DNA of 64,000 nucleotides. Source: Closterium sp. NIES-65. Lineage: Eukaryota; Streptophyta; Zygnematophyceae; Desmidiales; Closteriaceae. A program made the translations under genes and the position numbers. Every line of letters begins with the position of its first letter. The first letter of the stretch is position 1. Location of the stretch: assembly GCA_948144175.1 (NCBI GenBank), contig CANXME010002307.1, forward strand, positions 687,501 to 751,500, written 5' to 3'. Positions 61,251 through 64,000 of this stretch are shown here, piece by piece. The notes beneath the pieces were generated by a model. It was not told the DNA's origin and searched no databases. It saw nothing but the letters and a program-made list of their open reading frames with translations.

Positions 61251-61319
61251 TAGCAGCGGAAGCGAGGTGGAAACCCACCCACAGGATCGATCCAAGGGGA
61301 TCGACCTGCTCTGATAGCA

Positions 61320-61449
61320 TGACAAAAGTTAGAAGAAGAAAGAGGGATGAACTAACAGAAATGGGGATACAAATAGCAAACCCTAGAAGGGTTGTACTCG
61401 CTATAGAGCACCCCACTACAGGCTAGAACATAAGAATAATATTATGACA
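61320..61449 (-). repeat. Cop-K 5' LTR (130 bp)
   Basis: Pair of 59962-60092; followed by the TSD ACTCA. Confidence 0.92.
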
Positions 61450-61454
61450 ACTCA

Positions 61455-61647
61455 ATATGGGGTATGAACTTTTAGGGGTTGGGAAATTCGTCCCCATCAC
61501 TGTAGCTGATGCCAAACTGGTTGGGAGAAGCCAAACCAGGTTGGCAAATGTGGCCAAGTTGGGTGAGATGGATGGCATGGGTTGGGAAAGTGACAAAGGT
61601 CAAAGTTGGGGTGCCTAGAGGGAGGGAAATTGTGTGGTATGGGGTTT
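61455..61647. other. Unassigned sequence between Cop-K and the inverted repeat
   Basis: About 190 bp, starting ATATGGGGTATGAAC after the second ACTCA. May be the remainder of the Cop-I 3' LTR or the outer part of the left inverted-repeat arm. Confidence 0.4.
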
Positions 61648-62022
61648 CCTTAGTTGGGGACTCTCTTGGGACCTTCCCACTCGTCCTCCTTATCCCCTCC
61701 TACATGGTTTCTAGCTACTCCAACTTTCTTGTGTGAACTTGTAAGTTAATTGTGATTGACTTAAGTTTATGTGGCAACTTATCCCCTAGTACGCCGAAAT
61801 CCATAATTCAAGTTTTACTTCACCTTTTGGTACGATTCAAATTGGGAATTGTAGCCACGGAATACAGCTACAAAATATCTAAAATTGGTGAAGTTTCAAC
61901 AGTGCAATGTTTGTTGACGGCGTTTCTTGTGAAGTCGAGAGTTTTGTCCAGAACTCTGAGCCAACGATTTTTGAGAGATTTAGGCCCCTAATCTTCGTAG
62001 ACCTCGTCCTTAGTCTCTAACA
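61648..62022 (+). repeat. Left arm of a long imperfect inverted repeat
   Basis: Inverted match of 63635-64000, from GTTAGAGACTAAGG (- strand of 62022) outwards; by eye about three-quarters identical with small indels. The arm probably extends further left, because the right arm runs off the window. No coding sense was recognised. Confidence 0.75.
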
Positions 62023-62295
62023 CTGGACGCCCTCCAGCTCGACGTCCCCAGTCTCCCCTGTCAAGGTCGACGTCGGCCCCTCGTTCATCGACCACCTGGT
62101 CAGGCCGACCACCTGGTCGACCACCCCAAAATCGGCGCCCTGAAGTCGGCGCCAGAGCAGTGGCCCCCGCGCAGGTCGACCACCTCGTCGACCAGCTCGC
62201 CCACTGCTCCAGATCAGCTGCACTCCCCGGTACACCCGACCACGAGGTCAGCTCTGCCCAAGCGAGGACGGGGCCTAACACAACTCTCGTTGACA
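62023..62295 (-). repeat. Fragment of a Cop-D-type LTR
   Basis: - strand starts TGTCAACGAGAG and follows the Cop-D LTR (32096 leftwards) for about 270 bp, then stops at the inverted-repeat arm. It sits in the integrase of Gyp-A2 right after the codons for YHPQSDG. Either an LTR of an insertion whose rest was lost, or a truncated solo LTR. Confidence 0.75.
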
Positions 62296-63634
62296 AACCG
62301 TCACTCTGCGGATGATACTGTATCGTGAAGTCCTTCGGTGGGTGATGCCTGTGGCCTGTAGCAACTAATCCAATTCTCCCATGAACTCCATCCCTTGATC
62401 AATCAGCACCTCCCCACACGCCCCAAACCTTGTGAGTACTTGCTCTTCGAATGCTTCAGCTATCCTGACTGAGTTTTTGTTGGGTAGGGCCCTTACTTCC
62501 TCCCACTTGTTACCATGCTCGATCATGACTAGAATGTATCTCTCTCCCCTCCGGCTCAGTGGCATTTCTCCTGCTAAGTCTAAGGACCATTTGAACCCAA
62601 TCCCATGTATGGGCAGCAACTGTAGCTCCTTCCTACCTCTCTCCAGCTCTGCTCTATTCCTACTACAGAGCTCGCATCCCTCCACCCACTCTCTGATATC
62701 CTTCCTCATCCCTTCCCACCACCAGCCAGTTTGCACCAGTTGTGCGGTTCTCAAGCTCCCATAGTGCCCCAGTTGCCGATGGACGCTCTGTATAATCTGA
62801 TCCCGCTCAGTCTTCCATAGTACCAGCTTCCACCCGTTGCATGTATTATTCTGAAGCTGCTCTTGGTGCCAGCGGTAATGGGCCATCGCGCTCTGGCTCA
62901 CTCGCTCACTGGAGTTGTCTCTGTTGTCTTTCCTTGCACCCATTCCATGACCTCTTAATCATCCCAGACGTCCTCGGGCCCCTTCCTCCGCACCCGACTG
63001 GCTCCTTCCTCGTCTATTTCCCTCACCAATGCTACTAGGCACGTAGTAGGCCTGTCCTCCGGGGGGTTCCGTGAGAGCCCGTCAACGTGCTGCATGGTCT
63101 TGCCCGCCCTTTGCTGAATCAAGAAGTCATATTTTTGTAGCCGCATTGCCTTTCGAGCATTCATCCTTGTTAGCGCCTGTTTTGTCATCAGCCAGGTTAA
63201 CTGCTGGGGATCTGTCACTAGCTCAAAAAATCTCCCTTGCAGGTACACCCGGAAGTGAGTAATCGCTCACACCGCCGCCAGCCCCTCACCTTCGTATGAG
63301 CTGTAATTGGCCTCGGCGGGGTTGCAGTTCCGACTGGCGAATGTCACCACCTTCTCTTCGCCCTCTCGCTTGTGGCACAGGATTGCCCCAATCCCCGCGC
63401 TGCTCCCGTCCGTATAGAGCATGAACGAGTCCTCCTTGTTGGGCAGCATCAGCACTGTAGCGGTCTTCACCACTCTCAGCAGAGCTTTCAAAGCTTCCTG
63501 TCCCACTTCCTCCCACTGCCACTTCTAGTCCTCCCTCAGAAATCGGTTCAGGACTGCTGATGTCTTACTGAAATTTGGTATGAACTTCCGGTAGTAGTTA
63601 AGGAACCCCGGCACCGCCCGCAGGTTTCTCCTTG
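62296..63634 (-). mobile_element. Gyp-A2: fragment of the methyltransferase-type gypsy family
   Basis: - strand fragment from the end of RT to mid integrase. FLNYYRKFIPNFSKTSAVLNRFLRED and the following residues match the end of Gyp-A RT closely, so this is the same or a sister family. It does not reach the methyltransferase region. Bounded by an LTR fragment on one side and an inverted-repeat arm on the other. Confidence 0.85.
62296..63634 (-). pseudogene. Gyp-A2 RT end, RNase H and integrase
   Basis: RT tail, then TAG 63525-63527 in RED-stop-KWQW (Gln in Gyp-A). RNase H: MLYTDGSSAGIGAIL, NYSSYEGEGLAAV; a stop near 63265; ELVTDPQQLTWLMTKQAL, HVDGLSRNP. After a stop near 62955, integrase: zinc-binding HRQLGHYGSLRT with CELCSRNR, WSLDLAGEMPLSRRGERYILVMIEH (first Asp), VLIDQGMEFMGEL (second Asp), then past a TAG to YHPQSDG, where the LTR fragment begins. 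The segment with the catalytic Glu is missing. Confidence 0.85.
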
Positions 63635-64000
63635 TTAGAGACTAAGGACGGAGTCTATGAAGATTGAGGGTCGAAATATCACAAAACGTTGGCCCTAATT
63701 TCTGGACAGAAATGTTGACTTCACAAGAAACGTCGTCGACAAGAATTGCCTTGTCAAACATTCACGAATTTCAGACATGTTGTAGTTCTAGTTTGTGGCT
63801 ACGATTCCCAAATCGAATCGTATCAAAACGTGAAGTATTTCTTGAGATATTAATTTTGGCGCACTAGGGGGTATGCTGCTACATAAACTTAACTCTATCA
63901 CAAGCTCTCACAATTGCCACACAAGTTAGAGTAGGTAGAAACCAGGTAGGAGGGAAGAGGAGGATGAGGGGGAAGGTCCAAAAGGAGTCCCCAACCAAGG
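63635..64000 (-). repeat. Right arm of the long inverted repeat
   Basis: Reverse complement matches 61648-62022, including TTAAGTTTATGT(A/G)GCA, CCCCTAGT(A/G)CGCC and TTTCTTGTGAAGTC. Continues past the window edge. Confidence 0.75.

Larger units (their letters stand above)
59962..61449 (-). mobile_element. Cop-K: 1.49-kb non-autonomous copia-like element
   Basis: LTRs 59962-60092 and 61320-61449, TSD ACTCA at 59957-59961 and 61450-61454. On the - strand PBS TGCTATCAGAGCAGG follows the 5' LTR and CTATGGGGGTG precedes the 3' LTR. The internal region is only 1227 bp with no gag or pol domain. The LTR, PPT and GC-rich leader place it with the short-LTR family, so it must depend on a relative for mobility. 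Confidence 0.9.

Overview
This window is a dense nest of LTR retrotransposons in a nuclear genome, most likely from a green plant or streptophyte alga. That guess rests on a chromodomain Ty3/gypsy element, a gypsy element carrying a DNMT3-type cytosine methyltransferase (known from charophyte algae), iMet-type primer binding sites, GT-AG introns, and many C-to-T decayed codons in CAG context. No tRNA, rRNA, CRISPR or bacterial-style operon was recognised. Only one stretch (about 7.3-8.4 kb) looks like an ordinary multi-exon cellular gene. Labels used below: Gyp-A, Gyp-A2 and Gyp-B are Ty3/gypsy; Cop-C to Cop-K are Ty1/copia.

Left part (1-16 kb). Gyp-A (1-3875, +) has gag, protease, a C5-cytosine methyltransferase and reverse transcriptase, and breaks off before RNase H. 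Then come a 3'-truncated Cop-H (4525-6821, -), a 450-bp GGA repeat, the candidate host gene, Cop-J (8377-14730, -, nearly complete) and the first piece of Cop-I (15240-16184, +).

Middle (16-56 kb) is one insertion tree inside Cop-I, supported by target-site duplications (TSDs) and by reading frames that rejoin once the inserts are removed. Cop-E (16185-56301, -) sits in Cop-I. Gyp-B (17038-38172, +, TSD ACCTC) and Cop-F (41589-55062, -, TSD GGTGT) sit in Cop-E. Cop-C (19144-34402, +, TSD AGTTT) sits in Gyp-B. A 226-bp LTR-like insert (TSD GTGTA) and Cop-D (24411-32096, -, TSD GTTGC/GTTTC) sit in Cop-C. Cop-G (42528-49314, -, TSD CGGTG) sits in Cop-F.

Right part (56-64 kb). Cop-I resumes with integrase, a CAG/poly-Gln tract, RT and RNase H, followed by its 3' LTR, which is split by Cop-K, a 1.5-kb non-autonomous element (TSD ACTCA). 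The window ends with a long imperfect inverted repeat (arms 61648-62022 and 63635-64000) flanking a Cop-D-type LTR fragment and Gyp-A2, a relative of Gyp-A that supplies the RNase H and integrase missing from Gyp-A.

Nearly every element carries stop codons or active-site substitutions, so this is mostly a fossil bed. The most noteworthy features are the methyltransferase-carrying gypsy element, the resolved insertion chronology, a stretched zinc knuckle and a repeated PQQLREWY peptide shared by the short-LTR copia elements, and the CAG-to-TAG decay pattern.
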